In this document: positions 44,130 through 53,770 of the stretch, in pieces
Numbering within the stretch: the first letter of the stretch is position 1
How the letters are laid out: every line of letters starts with the position of its first letter
Assembly: GCA_963457665.1 (NCBI GenBank)
Contig: OY735209.1
Span: 62,537,475-62,601,474, forward strand
Length of the DNA stretch: 64,000 bases
Direction: 5' to 3'
Source of the DNA: Thysanoteuthis rhombus
Lineage: Eukaryota > Mollusca > Cephalopoda > Oegopsida > Thysanoteuthidae
Made by a program: the position numbers and the translations under genes
The notes under the pieces: generated by a model
What the model was told of the DNA's origin: nothing
Seen by the model: only the letters and a program-made list of their open reading frames with translations
The model's database searches: none

Positions 44130-45480
44130 TTTCCGTCGAGTAATGTGAATTTCCTAAACCGATATTCGTCGATCTCATCAGGTCCTGGTGCTTTCCAATT
44201 GGCTATTTTTCTTTCTTTTTGAAGGTGTGTTTCAATGTGATTTCATACAATACTGTTTGTTTACCTTCATCTGTATCTCAGAGTTCTCACTTCATGTTTT
44301 CTAACAATTCTGGAGTTTCTTTGTGTCTTTTTTGGTGTCCCCACACGTCTTTCCAGAAGTTCTTTGCCTCTGTTGCACTTGGTTTCACGTTCTGCCTTCT
44401 TTCTCCATTCAGGTCCTGGTAAAATTCTCTTTCGTTGTTTTGGAAACATGCGATTCTGTGTGTATTGGGCTGTTCTCTTCTTCTAGTCTTGCATCTTTGT
44501 TTTGTCTCCTTTGGTTTATTTTTCCACTGCAGCGGGAAGACCTTTTTTCTTAATCTTATATTGTACTTGTCCCATTGCACGTGGTCTGTCCATGTGTGAT
44601 GCAATTCTCAGTAGTCCTTCATCACTCTGTAGTTAGATTTGTTTTTCTAATCTTATTCACCAAGCAGGCTTTTTGTTCTTTTTCTTCGAGTTGACATATT
44701 CAGTTGACTCTTTCACTTTTTTTTCCTGTCCTTGCCTCTAAGAGATGGCAGTGTCTTCTTCTCTCAAGTCTTTTCTTTTAGAGTTTGTATCTGGATTTTT
44801 TGTCTTCTTCCGTTTGGGTGTCGATGTCTCTTCCTTGTATTTAGCTTAGGTCAGAGTTTTTCTTTTGTTTGAATTTGTTTCTCTTTCATCTTTTATTATG
44901 TTGTTGATTTTGTTTGGGTTCCTCTTTGGGTAAACCACGCCCTTCTCCTATTGTATTGCTGATCTCTGGTAGTTGTATCTACAGGAGCCATTTTATGTTT
45001 CAGGATTTGTTTTACTTGATCAGACAGGCGCTGATTCGATGCCTCTACAGTGAGGTCTCAGATGCTTCACTTTTAAAGTAGTTATGCATTACTAATTCGT
45101 TGTTCTTCTTTTGTCCATTTTCTTCTTTTGTTTCGGCTAACAGCTGCTCGGTGATGGTTGCGGTCCTCCTGATTGCTATCAAGAGAACATGAGCTAGGGT
45201 CTTGGCCAACAGTAACTTGGTAACGACTGTGTCCCTCCTGAATGCCATTAAAGAAGCATGAGCCAGGGTTTTGGCTAACATTAATTTGGTAACGACTGTG
45301 TTGCTCCAGATGGCCATTAAGAGAGCATAAGTCGGGGTCTTGGTCAACAGTAACTTTGTATGATTGTGTCTCCTTTGAAGGCTATTGGGGGAATACGAGC
45401 CGGAATCTGGGCCAGCAGTTGCAGGATGATCACTGGGCCCCTCTTGAGGGCTAACAAGGGTGCGCCCGCTTGTTATGACA
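44130..45480 (-). pseudogene. R4/Dong-like LINE, N-terminal half to start of reverse transcriptase (fragment B)
   Basis: The minus strand shows, in order: tandem 66-bp units giving TVVTKLLLAKTLAH repeats (about 45,330-45,140), KKNNELVMHNYFKSEA in one frame, a QRLSDQVKQILK Myb-like block in another, a basic KGKDRKKKVKESTEYVNSKK region, FWKDVWGHQKRHKETPELLE, and finally ANWKAPGPDEIDEYRFRKFT. The NWKAPGPD block is the conserved start of the R2/R4-type reverse transcriptase (PNWKAPGPDGV). Frame changes and stops make it dead. Unusually it lacks its 3' half: the match ends at (AAT)n after LLDGK. Confidence 0.75.
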
Positions 45481-46350
45481 CACAGACTTGAAATTTGTAA
45501 CTTATTTTTACAGTAAATTCATTTGGTTGTACTGTCATATTTGTTCGATTTGTGGTACTTTGAGGTGTCACCAGACCTTGGTGGATTGGTTAAAACTGTT
45601 GTTATTCTGAGTAAACTCAGAGCTCAATCGCCTCTTAACACTCATAGTATTCTTTCACCATAAGAAGGATCATGGATGTGCGCAAAACTTAAAAGGGTGA
45701 CAGGGTTATTGTCTTCCACCAATTACTTGAAACTTGCGTCACCAAACTTCAGAATTAGCTACTTTCCCCTGTATTGTTTCCTTCTAATCAACATTTAACT
45801 ACGTGTAACATTATTACGTAAGTGTTATTGGGATGGTCGTATCTCTCCCTCGTTTCTTTCAAGTCTTGATTTAGTAAGAGTCCTAAGAGAAGTTAGTCTT
45901 TTCAATTTGAGGGATGCAATGATTCTTAGCTTCCTTTTCCCGCCTTTAAGCTTTAAATTTCAACGTACAAAGGAGTTTAAGATTAACAGGGAATGAAAGA
46001 CAAGCAAAATTCTAAACAAACTCTACTGTTAACAATTCTGCCATTAGATATTAACATGTAAAAATGTTACTTGTTTGTCGTTAATCATTATGTTCTTGGC
46101 TTTGATTTCAGCTTATATAGTAGAGAGAGAGAGAGAGAAGAAAAAAAGAAGTGGTAGGACTTTTACTTATACAGACGATACATTACATTCCCTAACGATT
46201 CTATATATACATAACATATTCACGTGGACGAAAAAATTTCTAATAATGTGTGCAGTGGAGATAAGAGCTATTTTCTGTATTTCATATAGACTGGGCTTTC
46301 CAGGTATGCTATCGGCAAGTTCATAGGCCCCTTTTTGAGTAATCCAAGGT
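45481..46350. other. Nothing recognised
   Basis: AT-rich with a short (GA)n run at about 46,122-46,138. No gene. Confidence 0.4.
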
Positions 46351-46354
46351 CTCC

Positions 46355-47175
46355 AACAACAATGGTATTATTACTTGCATTTTTACACCAGTTACCTGAT
46401 GGGCACCGCTGAGTGACAGCAAGTCTCATCAAGTCTCCAGCCCTCCTCTTCACATTCTCACAGTCCACAGTAGTGCTGCAGATTACAGTTTCGCACCAGT
46501 TTCCCGGTGGTTATCGCTGAAGGGTAAGTGACAGTAAGTCTCCTCAGGTCTCTAGCCCTCCTCTCTTATCTTCCTGACGCATCACAGCAGTACTGTGATT
46601 TGTACCGTCTCTATGTTCTTTTCTTGGCTGTTCATCCGTTATTATCAGCTGGTGGTCATAGGTCTCACATTTCCAGGACTCTCCCCAGTATTTGTGCAAC
46701 CCCCAGTAATGTTATGGTTTGTATATTCTCAATCATTCCTTTTATCCCCAGTTCCTCCTATCTCGTTTTCTGTGTCTTTGGTACGCTTCCCAGTGCACAT
46801 ACAATTACAGGTACAACCCTGACTTTCATGTTCCATGCCATCTTCAGTCCCCTTGCCAGGTATTTCTCCAGTTTTCCACTCTCTTTTGTATTCACTCTGC
46901 GATCTCCAGGCACTGCCATATCTATTAGTTGGCAGGCTCTCTTTCGCTTTGGCACAATTACCAGGTTTGGTCTTCTTGATTGGATGGGGTGGTTTAGATG
47001 TCAAAGTCCTAGGATAATTCATGGCTTTCTCTGGTTTGTGCTGGTACCACCCAAGCGCATGGTAGAACCCCATTTGTTTGCATAGTTCCAAGTGTATCAC
47101 TGTTGCTACCCTGTCGTGTCTTTTTCATACTCCTTCTGGGCTACTTGACAAAATCCTCTGGTTATGTGGTTCATT
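46355..47175 (-). pseudogene. R4/Dong-like LINE, C-terminal end and 3' UTR (fragment F)
   Basis: The minus strand gives KRHDRVATVIHLELCKQMGF and HALGWYQHKPEKAMN, the segment just after the zinc knuckle. The endonuclease region and the GALGTV..TALLGTARI tail follow in changing frames, then both 3' UTR blocks (ACTGGTGCGAAAC, ACTTGCTGTCACTC) and a short TAATAATAC end near 46,360. It is more diverged from D than C is, so it is older. Confidence 0.75.
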
Positions 47176-47670
47176 GTTATTTTTTTTTAATGAATATTTA
47201 TTTTTGACGAAGAAATCAGTCCCAGCAGACGATGTACAGTGATTATTGAGTGTTTGTATATATTCAAAGAACAGAAGTAGGCAGTATGGCTTTAATTCTG
47301 TTCTAACACGTATCTTCATGAAAAAAATTAGCTTCAAACTAAAGACAATTACGTTTCTTTTAGGTTAATCATGTGGTATAGCTTACAACGGTCTGTTATT
47401 TGTTCCTCAACATCAACATTTCCAAAAAGTCACGCAGTATTCGTGGAATTAAATTCACTTTTAGATTGGTACGTCACGCTTCCCATCTTTGAAACTTTTC
47501 ACTTTATTTTTCAATTAACGCGTAACATCCCTGAATACCTATTTTTCTTGTCAGAATTATCTCAAGAAGAGATTCAGTGTGCAATAGTACAGTTGAAACA
47601 ACATTATCAGCGGGGGGAAGGGCTGATTAAAATGGATCCGCCCCCAAATTTAATCTCTCCGTCGTCTATT
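47176..47670. other. Unassigned
   Basis: The plus frame 47,371-47,733 (120 codons) has no motif that I recognise; its last third lies in the satellite-like repeat. No other structure. Confidence 0.35.
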
Positions 47671-48060
47671 ACCCCAAGAAATCTCATTGAAATTAATTCA
47701 GAACCTTTGGAGATATTGTGTAGACAGATATGAAATCTTGGCGACATTCTACGTTGTGAGGTATAAGTATGATTTGGGGGAGATAATTGTGCATGGATCT
47801 GCTCAAAAGTTTTATCACTTCTTCTGTAGCCAATTATCCATTGTTTCAGAAGATTTCATAGGAATTGATTGAGAACTTTCAGAGATATCGTATGGACAGA
47901 CATTAACGTATACATGAATGTGTAGAAAAAAACAAAAATATCTATCAAAATGCCGCCACAAAATGTAACCACATCTCCCTTAAACCATTGGCCAGTCTTC
48001 CACAAAATTTAATTGACATCTATGAGATTCGGATATATCAATTGGGATGACGCTGAGACA
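47640..48060 (+). repeat. Nucleosome-sized repeat, two to three units
   Basis: GGATCCGCCCCCAAATTTAA, TCTCATTGAAATTAATTCAG, CTTTGGAGATATTGTGTAGA and GACAGATATGAAATCTTGGC recur about 175 bases on as GGATCTGCTCAAAAGTTT, TTTCATAGGAATTGATTGAG and CTTTCAGAGATATCGTATGG. A third, weaker unit follows (about 47,960-48,060). Orientation as at 11.0 kb. Confidence 0.6.
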
Positions 48061-48895
48061 GACGAAAAGACAAGAGCAGATACGTGTATACTCTTCAACG
48101 TTGGCAGATTTAAACTAGATTAGGCCTATAACTAGCACAGTGTTAAGCAATCATGTTACACTGACCACAAAGTCTTGTAAGTGAGTTCCATCCTTACTTG
48201 GTGTCACATTCTTGAAGCCCGGTGTCCAATGAACAGGAGGGAATTGTAAAAGAAATGCATCGAAACTTTCATTCACTCGTATGCAATGGTTCTAAGCATG
48301 TCCAATAAGATAACTAGTTTTCTCTCCTCCGTTTAAGTAAGTTTCTACAAAGAATAATTTCATATTATTATCTTATTTTGCGTAAAATTAGACAACAAAA
48401 ATAATTAGGAACACATCTTCTATTTTTAATTTATTGTTTCATTCTTTTATTTTTACCTAACAGTCTTATCCTCCGGTTGAGAACCACTGCATGGTTATGT
48501 ATTCAATGACAAAGAAAGTCCTTGTCGCTTGTTTTTTTTTTTTACAATCATGGTTTTCTACCTGGACTTGAGCATCGCTCTCAGATTCCGATGGCAAATA
48601 CGTAATCACCTCAGTCATCAAACAAGTCTACGTAATGCTACTCATCTGTTGTTAAGTCTTACGAGATATTTACTAGATTTAGCTCAAGTTCATACGGGGC
48701 AAAGGAGTGACCTGGGAAATTGTATTACGTCAGTCTTTCAAGTGGAATGAGGTTAGTCATCCTGCATTGAATATCAGCACCGAATATCCTGGTTTAAGCC
48801 AGTTACCGCTGGGGAAAACTCAACTATTCAAGCTTTGAGACAAAGACATTTCTTTATTTATCTGTTTTTTGTGTCTTGATAATTACTAAATAGAA
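48061..48895. other. Nothing recognised
   Basis: AT-rich; no gene or repeat end supported. A T10 run lies near 48,531. Confidence 0.4.
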
Positions 48896-48899
48896 AAAA

Positions 48900-49056
48900 T
48901 GGGTCAGTCGGTTCCGAATATGTTGAATATCAATTTTCTCAGTCGTGTCACGTTGGATTGAAATGAAACTTGGTCAAAACCTTCGAGTGAACCATCCTCA
49001 TCTTGCTCCTCCTCCCCAACTTCGCCCTCATGTTACTTCTTTCGCAACTAGTAATG

Positions 49057-49098
<42 letters not shown>

Positions 49099-49250
49099 AT
49101 CTTGTCGCATGGGTATGAATTTTTCCTAGCCGTATCATGTCGCATTGATATGAAAGTTGGTTGTTGTTCGGGTGAACCATCCTCATCTTCCCCTTCCTCC
49201 TTCTGCCACTGCCACTACTACTACCACATTCAGAATCCCTTTTAAATTGG
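48900..49250 (+). repeat. GGTGAACCATCCTC family, two units around (TA)n
   Basis: Unit 1 (48,910-49,050) has AATATCAATTTTCTCAGTCG, GAAATGAAACTTGGTCAAAA, CCTTCGAGTGAACCATCCTC. Unit 2 (about 49,100-49,245) has CATTGATATGAAAGTTGGTT and TTCGGGTGAACCATCCTCAT, with a CTACTACTA tail. (TA)n at about 49,060-49,095 separates them. A minus-strand relative lies at 5.14-5.33 kb. Confidence 0.6.
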
Positions 49251-49860
49251 ATATCATTTTTATTTATTTTCAATCATGCGTGGCCCTCTTCTCCCATTCC
49301 TTTTCTTTGAAATCCAGCCTTTTCCTTTTTTGCCCTCCTCTTTTTCTCTCCTCACTGAACAAGGAAAGATTCGCGACTTTTTAGACTGTTTCAAGCAGGA
49401 TTGATTTGAATTTTAGGACAGACCCTCAGGTCAATCGTATTGACTATTCTCTCCTCCCCCCCATTCTTCTCTTCGGCTGCTGGGAAGAGTCCACTATCAA
49501 AGACGCACGACTTTGTAACTTGAAGCCTCAATCCTCTCCCTCGCTCTCTGTGGCTTTCTTTTGATACAAAAATATTTTTTTCGTAAGAGATGAATAAAAA
49601 ACCTTGAGACGTGGACAGTTATGAAAAAAAGGATGGTGGACACCTCGTAGAACTTTTGGTTCTTGTTTTTTCCACCTCGGCTCGAAAACCAACATCCGCT
49701 ATTGTTGGGAAATACATAACTACCTCAATATTCACGAAGCTTAGCTAAATACGACATATAAGGCAAATGAGGAGGTGAGAAAATCAGGTACCTGTAGTAA
49801 ATGCGTTTCAGCTACACGGCATGTATAAAATACGATTGTGCAAGGATGTTTTGAGTGTTG
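49251..49860. other. Nothing recognised
   Basis: C/T-rich at 49,300-49,460, otherwise AT-rich. No gene. Confidence 0.4.
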
Positions 49861-49867
49861 CCTTTCA

Positions 49868-50966
49868 CTAAGTCAAGTCGCCCGGTGGTGTCAGACTGAG
49901 TGACAGCAAATCTCCTCAGGTCTCCAGCCAACTTTCAACACTCTCATAGTCGACAGCAGTACTGTGGTTTACAGTTTCACACCCGTTGCCCGATGGTTAT
50001 CGCTGGAAGTTGTGTGACAGTGTCTCCTCAGGTCCTCAGCCCTCTACTTACATCTCCCTCGCTTATCACAACAGCGCTGCAGTTCTTTTTTTTTTTGCAT
50101 TTGATGGAGGTCGCAGATCTCATATTTCTGTCATTTTCCATAGTATTCGTACAGTCCCCAGCAGTTCTGTGGTCTGTATAGTCTTGATCCTTCCTTATAT
50201 CCCTAGTTCCGGCAATCTTGCTTTCAGTGTCTTTGGTATGGTTCTGAGTGCACCTACTATTACTGGTACTACTCATGTTCCACACCTTCCCCAGTTCTTT
50301 TGTCAGATCCTGGTATTTTCCAGCTTTCATTCTCTTTCCTCTTTACTCTATGGTTTGCACGTACGGTCACGTCTATAATTTGGCATGTTTTCCTATTCTC
50401 GTCTACGATTACTAAGTCCGATATCCCTACTTGGATGAGGTGGTCCGTTCGGATGTCAAAGTCTCAAAGTAATTTATTGTTTCTATTCTCCAGGGCTATC
50501 TCCAGTTTGTGCTGGTACCACTTTTCTGCATGGTTAAATCGCCTTCGTTTACTCAGTTCCCAGTGTATCACTGTTGCTACTCTATCGTATCTGTGTTTAT
50601 ATTCCGTCTGGGTTAGTTGAATACATTCACTAATTATGCGGTTTATGGTCTCATCTCTTTTCTCGCAAAGATGGCACTTGCTGTTAGTCTGTGTTCTATC
50701 GATTTTTCTTTTGATATAGTTTGTTCTGATGCATTCATTTCGAGCTACCATGATGAGCGATTCCGTTCCTCTCTTCAGGTGTCCTTTTCGTAGCCATGTT
50801 CATGATCTCTCGTCTGCCACACCCTGTATCTGTCTTTTATCATAGCGGTATCATAGTTAGGACAAATAGTTGTCGAGACAGCAAGTCTCTCTGGGAGATT
50901 CCACTTTCTATACTTACATCTCTTAAATTTTCTCCAATGGCTGTCAAGTATACTTTCCAGTTTTTC

Positions 50967-50969
<3 letters not shown>
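49868..50969 (-). pseudogene. R4/Dong-like LINE, internally deleted copy (fragment E)
   Basis: The minus strand starts with MKNWKVYLTAIGENLRDVSI and ESGISQRDLLS.QLFVLTMIP, the reverse-transcriptase block usually written GIFQGDSLSPLLFV. It then jumps directly to RS-TWLRKGHLKRGTESLIM, VARNECIRTNYIKRKIDRTQ and KCHLCEKRDETINRIISEC, the zinc-knuckle region, with the usual His replaced by Arg. About 300-400 codons, including the FADD/YXDD catalytic part, are missing. The endonuclease motif RRPD of fragment D reads GISD here, with a stop where D has the Trp of LLWDFDI. The 3' UTR blocks follow, down to about 49,870, without a clear (AAT)n tail. Confidence 0.78.

Positions 50970-51026
<57 letters not shown>
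50970..51026. repeat. (AAT)n microsatellite, junction of two head-to-head LINE fragments
   Basis: About 19 AAT units lie between fragment E (minus) and fragment D (plus). Confidence 0.95.
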
Positions 51027-51667
51027 GCCAGAGGCAGTTTTGGAGAATGACAACCACAAACTACTGTGGGACTTTGACATCCAAACTGACCACCTCATCC
51101 AGGCAAGAAGGCCGGACTTAGTAATAGTTGACAAAAAAAGGAAGGCCTGCCAAATAGTAGACGTTGCTGTGCCTGCAGACCATAGAGTAAAAAAGAAGGA
51201 GGGTGAAAAAAAGGAAAAATACCAGGACCTAGCAAGGGAGTTAAAGAAAATGTGGAACATGAAAACCAGGGTAGTACCGGTCATAGTGGGAGCACTAGGA
51301 ACTGTCCCCAAAACGCTGAGGGAGAGACTGGAGGAGATCGGGATTAGGGGGAGGATAGAGACCGTACAGACCACAGCACTACTTGGAACTGCACGGATAC
51401 TGAGGAAGGTGCTAGAGATATAAGTACTGCAACGAATAGTAGCTCTGTCATGATATGCGAAAGAGGGAGGAGACGTTAGCTGAAGACCTGAGGAGACTTA
51501 TTGTCACTCAGCCCTCAGCGATAACCACTGGGCAACCGGTGTGAAACTGTGAATCGTAGAATTACTGCGACCTATGAGTACTAGGAGAGGAGGGCTGGAG
51601 ACTTGAGGAGACTTGCTGTCACTCAAACTCCAGCGGTTACCACCAGGCAACTGGTGTGAGATTCCAA
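51027..51667 (+). pseudogene. R4/Dong-like LINE, endonuclease domain and 3' UTR (fragment D, best preserved)
   Basis: An open frame ending at TAA (51,421-51,423) gives LLWDFDIQTDHLIQARRPDL, VIVDKKRKACQIVDVAVPAD, then KYQDLARELKKMWNMKTRVV, GALGTVPKTL and ETVQTTALLGTARILRKVLE. PD at residues 25-26 (counting from Met at 51,040) and Asp41 give PD-x14-D, the signature of the restriction-like endonuclease that R2/R4-type LINEs use to nick their target. The zinc knuckle and polymerase are missing by 5' truncation. The 3' UTR holds two related blocks (51,482-51,546 and 51,597-51,662, about 115 bases apart) and ends in AATAATAATAA, where fragment G begins. The uninterrupted frame suggests recent insertion. 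Confidence 0.88.
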
Positions 51668-52155
51668 ATAATAATAACAGAGAGTGAAAAGCTTGAGAAA
51701 TACCAAACCTGACAAGGGAACTGAAGAAGGCGTTAAACATGAAAGTCAGTGTAGTACCAGTTATAGTAGATGGAGGAACTGGGGATAAGAGGAGGGATTG
51801 AGACTATACAGACCACAGCACTACTGGGAACTGCACGAATACCGAGGGGAGCACTGGAAATATGAAACCCATGACCCAGCTGGTAGAAATGGCCGAACAG
51901 CCAAGAAAAAAAGCACAGTGGAGGTGGTACAACCCACAGTGCATCAAGAGATATGAAAAGGGGGTTGGAAGACTTGCTGTCACTCAGCCTCCAGCGATAA
52001 CTACTATGCAATTGGTGTGAAACTGTAATCAGCAGTACTGCTATGGACAGTGAGAGCGTGAAGAGGGCTTCGAGAACTTTAGCATACTTGTTGTCACTCT
52101 GTCTTCAGTGATGACTACACATGGTGTAGAAATGCAAATAATAGTAATAATGATA
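51668..52155 (+). pseudogene. R4/Dong-like LINE 3' end (fragment G), tandem to D
   Basis: It begins right at the (AAT)n tail of D with AAGCTTGAGAAATACCAAAC. It carries decayed coding text for the VVPVIV..TTALLGTARI region, both 3' UTR blocks (ACTTGCTGTCACTC at about 51,970 and ACTTGTTGTCACTC nearer the end), and finishes in AATAATAGTAATAATGAT. The copy is older than D by divergence, so D lies upstream of an already present TAA tract. Confidence 0.7.
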
Positions 52156-52340
52156 TACACCCCCTTGACCCCCTTTGTATGCAAAAAAAATCCCTACAAA
52201 GTCATAACATTGTTGCGTGCTCTGATTTTCTAGCTAAGACTCGGTGTGCAATGAATACTAATAGATATGAAAAGAAAAATATAATAATGATGATAATGAC
52301 AATAGTGTTGTGGCAGTCAGAGATGCCTTGGAAAGAAATG
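52156..52340. other. Short unassigned stretch
   Basis: AATAATGATGATAATGA-type simple sequence near 52,280; nothing else recognised. Confidence 0.4.
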
Positions 52341-52571
52341 GTATAATCTTCAAATAGTGGTTAAGGGAGGCCACCAATCCACACTGCAAAAAGAATAACA
52401 AAGTTACGGCTTATTATTGAGAAATGAAAAAAAAATCTTCAAATACTGGCCAAGGGAGAACACCGATCCACACTAATTAGCAAAAAAAAAAAAAAAAAAT
52501 AACAAAATTTGTTTTTCTCTTTGCACGTAGGTGTGGATCGGCGTTCTCTCTTAGCTACCATTCGAAGATTA
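52341..52571. repeat. Foldback repeat with an extra direct arm
   Basis: The arm ATCTTCAAATACTGGCCAAG, GGAGAACACCGATCCACACT (52,435-52,475) has an inverse at 52,518-52,571 (GTGTGGATCGGCGTTCTCTC, TTAGCTACCATTCGAAGATT). The loop is mostly poly-A (52,482-52,500). A direct diverged copy of the arm lies at 52,345-52,387. The three-arm layout suggests two overlapping insertions of one foldback family. Confidence 0.6.
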
Positions 52572-52582
52572 TTCCATGTTTT

Positions 52583-52632
52583 GATAATAATAATAATGAT
52601 AATAATGATAATAATAATAATAATAATAATAA
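52583..52632. repeat. (AAT)n microsatellite
   Basis: Interrupted AAT/GAT units over about 50 bases; no LINE end is attached. Confidence 0.9.
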
Positions 52633-53160
52633 ACTTACGTATCAACCTGTAATTCCAACTGATTAACTGACAACATTAATGATTCAGTTAGTTGATGAAC
52701 AAACCATAGATTGTTTTGTTGTCTGTTCGGGTGCTTATAAACAATTTCGATCGGGGGAGACATCATGAAGTTAAAATCGAATTGGCATTGACATACGACA
52801 TAAAAATCGGTCTTTTGAAGAGAGACATCTGTGACAATTGAGACAAAACAATTACAAGGATGACAAAATAATTGCCTGTTGCAGGAAGACATCGGTCGCA
52901 AAGACAGACTTAATGAATTTGATGGCTTTTATTAGCGTGTCACAGATGTGTGCAGTTCACTGACGTCGTTTATATATCTTTACTAGTTTACCAGTGCCAT
53001 AAAAAATGACGGCATAAATGAAATATATGGATACACATTGCATTTTATATACGTGGATAATAGAGATTTGCATTGCAGTGGGCTTGGAGAATAGTATTCT
53101 ATTGACTGAAGACATCTGTATAATGCTAATTACCATATGCGTGGATTAGTCTGAGGAGAT
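52633..53160. other. Nothing recognised
   Basis: The minus frame 52,635-52,901 (88 codons) has no motif that I recognise. AT-rich. Confidence 0.4.
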
Positions 53161-53162
53161 GA

Positions 53163-53330
53163 CTTGATGGCTAATGGCGCAGAGGATGCGATTGGCGAGC
53201 CGTGTTCGAACTCTGGCTGTGGCCGTTCGTCTTTACTTTGCATTAATGCCCTCAAGAAAGGCATGTATTCATCTCCAACCTACTGTAGTGCCCCCCTATA
53301 CTTTTAGTTAGGAATTAAGTACGAAACTCT
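53163..53330 (+). repeat. tRNA-derived SINE
   Basis: GATGGCTAATGGCGCAGAGG (an A-box-like position) is followed about 17 bases later by GTGTTCGAACTCTGGCTGTG, which contains a near-consensus B-box (GTTCGAACTC). The body then reads ACTTTGCATTAATGCCCTCA, AGAAAGGCATGTATTCATCT. The same body without the head lies at 3,413-3,520. Pol III transcription from the internal promoter is expected for such elements when intact. Confidence 0.65.
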
Positions 53331-53670
53331 TCTTTTAGCTAGATATCCAAAACATCGCTTCCTCTGACGACCCCTATAAAACCCCTGGATGCACTTGGTC
53401 CAAGGCTCACTAGCTCCAGCAACCCTAGCTGGTCACGCTTCTAGTCCCAGCCTTTGCGGCCGGCCATTCTCTCTCTTTTCTTCATAGGTCAGTTTGGGAG
53501 GGTAGTGACTATCACGTCCCATATCTTACGACCTTAGGAAAGTCTTATGTCCAGAGACAGGCTTCAAAAAGACTGATAAAAATCCTGACGTTCGGTGTTA
53601 AGACAGACCCCACCGCCACACATACATAGATAAACGGTCAAAGAACAAAAATAGTTAGAATTTGTCATCA
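53331..53670. other. Nothing recognised
   Basis: Moderately GC-rich (53,380-53,480) but no frame or repeat end that I can support. Confidence 0.35.
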
Positions 53671-53674
53671 GTAC

Positions 53675-53770
53675 AGTTTTTTCGTTATTTTTAGAATAAC
53701 GTTTCGGTCGATTTGCTCTTCATCCTTCAATTCGTGATCACTGATAATCCCATTGTCCTAATTTTCAAAG
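53675..53770 (-). repeat. PLE-type CCGAAACGTT end motif with hairpin
   Basis: On the minus strand, GGATGAAGAGCAAATCGACC runs into GAAACGTTATTCTAAAAATA, ACG. CGTTATT and AATAACG form a perfect seven-base hairpin directly after GAAA. This is the same end-motif type as at 9.6, 12.6 and 30.98 kb. Confidence 0.45.

Noticed and set aside
43888-44148. Plus frame with a poly-Leu end
   Set aside because: Antisense to R4-like fragment C plus the TTA tract.
46528-47085. 185-codon plus frame
   Set aside because: It is antisense to the R4-like fragment F, whose protein blocks are on the minus strand.
50775-51374. 199-codon minus frame, the longest in the window
   Set aside because: It crosses two LINE fragments of opposite orientation and the TAA tract between them; the recognised LINE protein of fragment D lies on the other strand.
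53163-53330. Functional tRNA gene
   Set aside because: Only box-like motifs are present; no cloverleaf closes and the body continues into a SINE tail.
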